NCBI GenBank assembly: GCA_007119335.1
Contig: SKPU01000218.1
Coordinates: forward strand, 1 to 5,926
DNA length: 5,926 nt
Source: Syntrophomonadaceae bacterium
Lineage (GTDB): Bacteria; Bacillota; Dethiobacteria; DTU022
Direction of reading: 5' to 3'
Shown here: one piece after another, positions 4,300 to 5,926 of the stretch
Position numbering within the stretch: position 1 is the first letter of the stretch
Layout: the number at the start of each line of letters is the position of its first letter
Notes under the pieces: model-generated
Seen by the model: the letters and a program-made list of their open reading frames with translations, nothing else
Database searches by the model: none
What the model was told of the DNA's origin: nothing
Translations under genes and position numbers: made by a program

Positions 4300-5926
4300 T
4301 TACTGCCCTGCTCCAGTTTCTTGATCGTCTGCATGATCTGCATCGTCGTCATGATCGTTATCGTCATTATCCGGTTCCGACTCACTGGAAACGATCAGGT
4401 CAATAATCGCCCCCGCTTGGGCCTCAGTTCCGACGCTCGGCTCTGAACGCCAGACCAGGCCCGGATCCAGACGATCGTAATAGGCTTCTCTGATTTCACC
4501 AACCCTGAACCCGCTTTCTCGCAGGGCAGCTTCTGCTTCCTGCACACTCATTCCTCTTAATTCAGGCACAGCCTTCAAATCCTGACCGGTATCACCGCTT
4601 TGATCAACGTTTTCTTCCGGCCGATCCTGATCTTGATCATCGCGATCATTAAACCAATCATCATCAAATATCGAATCCCTAGCCCTCTCCTTTTCTTCCC
4701 CCTCTTCCTCCCGGCGCTTACGCTCCTGCTCTTCTATATATTCCGGGCTGTCTTCAAGCACGATGTGCGCCCAGCGTTCAGCCTCAGCACCAAACGCTTC
4801 TTCGATGATGCGAAGCCTTTCATCCTGTTTAAGCACCATGTAATAAATGCCGTCTTTGGTCTGGTGATCCCCGGGCAAAGTATGAAAATGCAGGCTCTCG
4901 TTGGAAAGGTCCAGATCCCGGGCAAAGTAGGCTATGGCCGCAATCTGAGTATAAGTGAGATCTGTTTCCACATAATCCTTGTAAATCCGGTAGGTCGCCG
5001 GGATATCCGTGATCCTGCCCTCTTCTCTTAAATATTTGAAAGTTTCCTTCAAAAGGCTCATCTGCCGGTCAATTCGCCCTGTATCGCCTGTATCGCCGCG
5101 GTACTGCAGGTAGCGCAGGTAAGTCTTTCCGTCCATTATCTGCGGGCCTTCGGGGACCAAAACCCGGCCGATATCCCAGTGTTCGTCATAAATAGTTTCT
5201 TCCACCTCGTAATAGATTCCGCCCATCGCATCGACCAGTTCAATAACTGAATACATGTCGACGGAAACATAGTAATGGATCGGAATATTTCCTAAAACAT
5301 TGCTTACGGTCTGAATCGTATACTCTATCCCGGCTTGATGGGGATCTTCCTGGTCCCCATAATGATATCCGTAATAGTAAGAGTGGTTAATCTTATCATG
5401 CATGTTCCCCATGCCGTGAATAGGCACGTAGGAATCCCGCGGGATCCGGACCACAGAAACTTCTTCTTTTTCAAAATCAATGGAGAAGATGGCCAGTGCA
5501 TCCGGGCGGAACAGCTCCTCGCCCATTTTTTCGCGGCCCCAGCCCCGGTCAAACCCTAAAAGGGCAACGTTGACAATATGATTATAAAAAGCAGCATCGA
5601 CATCATATCCTTCATCTTCGGCCCCGTTTCCGGCTTTCTCCTCAAAATTGACCTCATCCAATAAGATGCGCTGCGGTTCCCGGATATCCGAGTAAAAAGC
5701 CATCACGTAGGTACCCGCCGCGGCCAGCCCTAAAATCAAGAGACCGGCTAAGATCAAAAGAGCCTTCTTAAAACGGCTGATCGGCTTTTTAGTCTTTTTT
5801 ATCTCCGGATCTGCAAAAGACCCGGACATTTCCGTTTTCCAGTCGGGGTTAGCAGGCTCAGCGGATTGATCGCTGCTCTCAAAAGTATCCAGGGTATCAA
5901 AGGCTTCCTTTTCCTGCGCTTCTCCT
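4300..5926 (-). CDS. LCP family protein with C-terminal PASTA domain and Asp/His-rich tail, 5'-incomplete
   Basis: Counted from ATG 5827-5829 this is 509 residues: a basic cytoplasmic stretch, a transmembrane segment (about 23-45), an extracellular LCP domain (about 84-275), a highly charged Glu/Arg then Asp-rich linker (about 362-416), one PASTA domain (about 418-482: AVPELRGMSVQEAEAAL … GAIIDLIVSS), and a tail rich in Asp and His (483-509). LCP landmarks are NVALLGF (87-93), FRPDALAIFSID (107-118), RIPRDSYVP (128-136), MGGIYYEVEE (202-211) and GRIDRQM (251-257). The RYLQYRGD segment (239-246) has Gln where the family usually has the first Arg of aRyR. The likely role is attachment of a lipid-linked glycopolymer to peptidoglycan, with PASTA binding the wall. 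The frame is open for 32 codons upstream of the ATG to the window edge, with coding-like content (DTLDTFESSDQSAEPANPDW), and the ATG lacks a good SD. The true start is therefore probably outside the window; ATG 5829 is the alternative. First visible gene of the operon. Confidence 0.9.
   Translation of the reverse strand, partial: GEAQEKEAFDTLDTFESSDQSAEPANPDWKTEMSGSFADPEIKKTKKPISRFKKALLILAGLLILGLAAAGTYVMAFYSDIREPQRILLDEVNFEEKAGNGAEDEGYDVDAAFYNHIVNVALLGFDRGWGREKMGEELFRPDALAIFSIDFEKEEVSVVRIPRDSYVPIHGMGNMHDKINHSYYYGYHYGDQEDPHQAGIEYTIQTVSNVLGNIPIHYYVSVDMYSVIELVDAMGGIYYEVEETIYDEHWDIGRVLVPEGPQIMDGKTYLRYLQYRGDTGDTGRIDRQMSLLKETFKYLREEGRITDIPATYRIYKDYVETDLTYTQIAAIAYFARDLDLSNESLHFHTLPGDHQTKDGIYYMVLKQDERLRIIEEAFGAEAERWAHIVLEDSPEYIEEQERKRREEEGEEKERARDSIFDDDWFNDRDDQDQDRPEENVDQSGDTGQDLKAVPELRGMSVQEAEAALRESGFRVGEIREAYYDRLDPGLVWRSEPSVGTEAQAGAIIDLIVSSESEPDNDDNDHDDDADHADDQETGAGQ

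Noticed and set aside
4622..4680. Cluster of GATC sites
   Set aside because: It follows from runs of Asp and Gln codons (GAT, CAA) in the linker of the LCP-PASTA protein; there is no origin-like context.
4600..5031. Long plus-strand ORF of 143 codons antisense to the LCP-PASTA gene
   Set aside because: It is a shadow of the coding strand: the opposite frame encodes clear LCP motifs, a charged linker and PASTA residues, and this ORF has no RBS.

Overview
The window looks like a chromosomal segment from a Gram-positive, mid-GC Firmicute, probably a clostridial lineage. The basis is inference: consensus Shine-Dalgarno sites (for example AAGGAGGT at 471-478), frequent TTG/GTG starts, two LytR-CpsA-Psr (LCP) proteins, a PASTA domain, and a dispersed 25-nt repeat of a kind I recall from anaerobic Firmicutes. 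Very acidic extracellular segments would suit a salt- or alkali-tolerant organism, but this is only suggestive.

Layout. Bases 1-281 are AT-rich and hold no convincing gene, only small inverted repeats. A small four-cysteine protein (282-464, minus) follows a YfcE/MJ0936-type metallophosphoesterase (546-1079, minus). A 359-bp divergent intergenic region (1080-1438) carries three copies of the 25-nt repeat, two of them in inverted orientation. A DUF368/PopT-type membrane protein (1439-2212, plus) converges on a three-gene minus-strand operon, with a likely bidirectional terminator between them. In transcription order the operon is an LCP protein with a C-terminal PASTA domain and an Asp/His-rich tail (4300 to the window edge, probably 5'-incomplete), a second LCP protein (3261-4241), and an NAD-dependent sugar-nucleotide epimerase (2255-3223). 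The fourth repeat copy overlaps the start codon of the epimerase.

How the genes fit together. LCP enzymes transfer glycopolymers from undecaprenyl-pyrophosphate carriers to peptidoglycan. The epimerase would supply a nucleotide sugar for such a polymer. DUF368/PopT proteins recycle undecaprenyl phosphate across the membrane. The right two-thirds of the window therefore reads as an envelope-glycopolymer neighbourhood: sugar supply, polymer attachment and lipid-carrier recycling. PopT lies on the opposite strand, so that link is by context only.

The points most worth a second look are the LCP-PASTA-D/H-tail architecture, the repeat family whose arms covary while the core stays fixed, and the repeat that appears to provide the start codon and an SD-like sequence for the epimerase.
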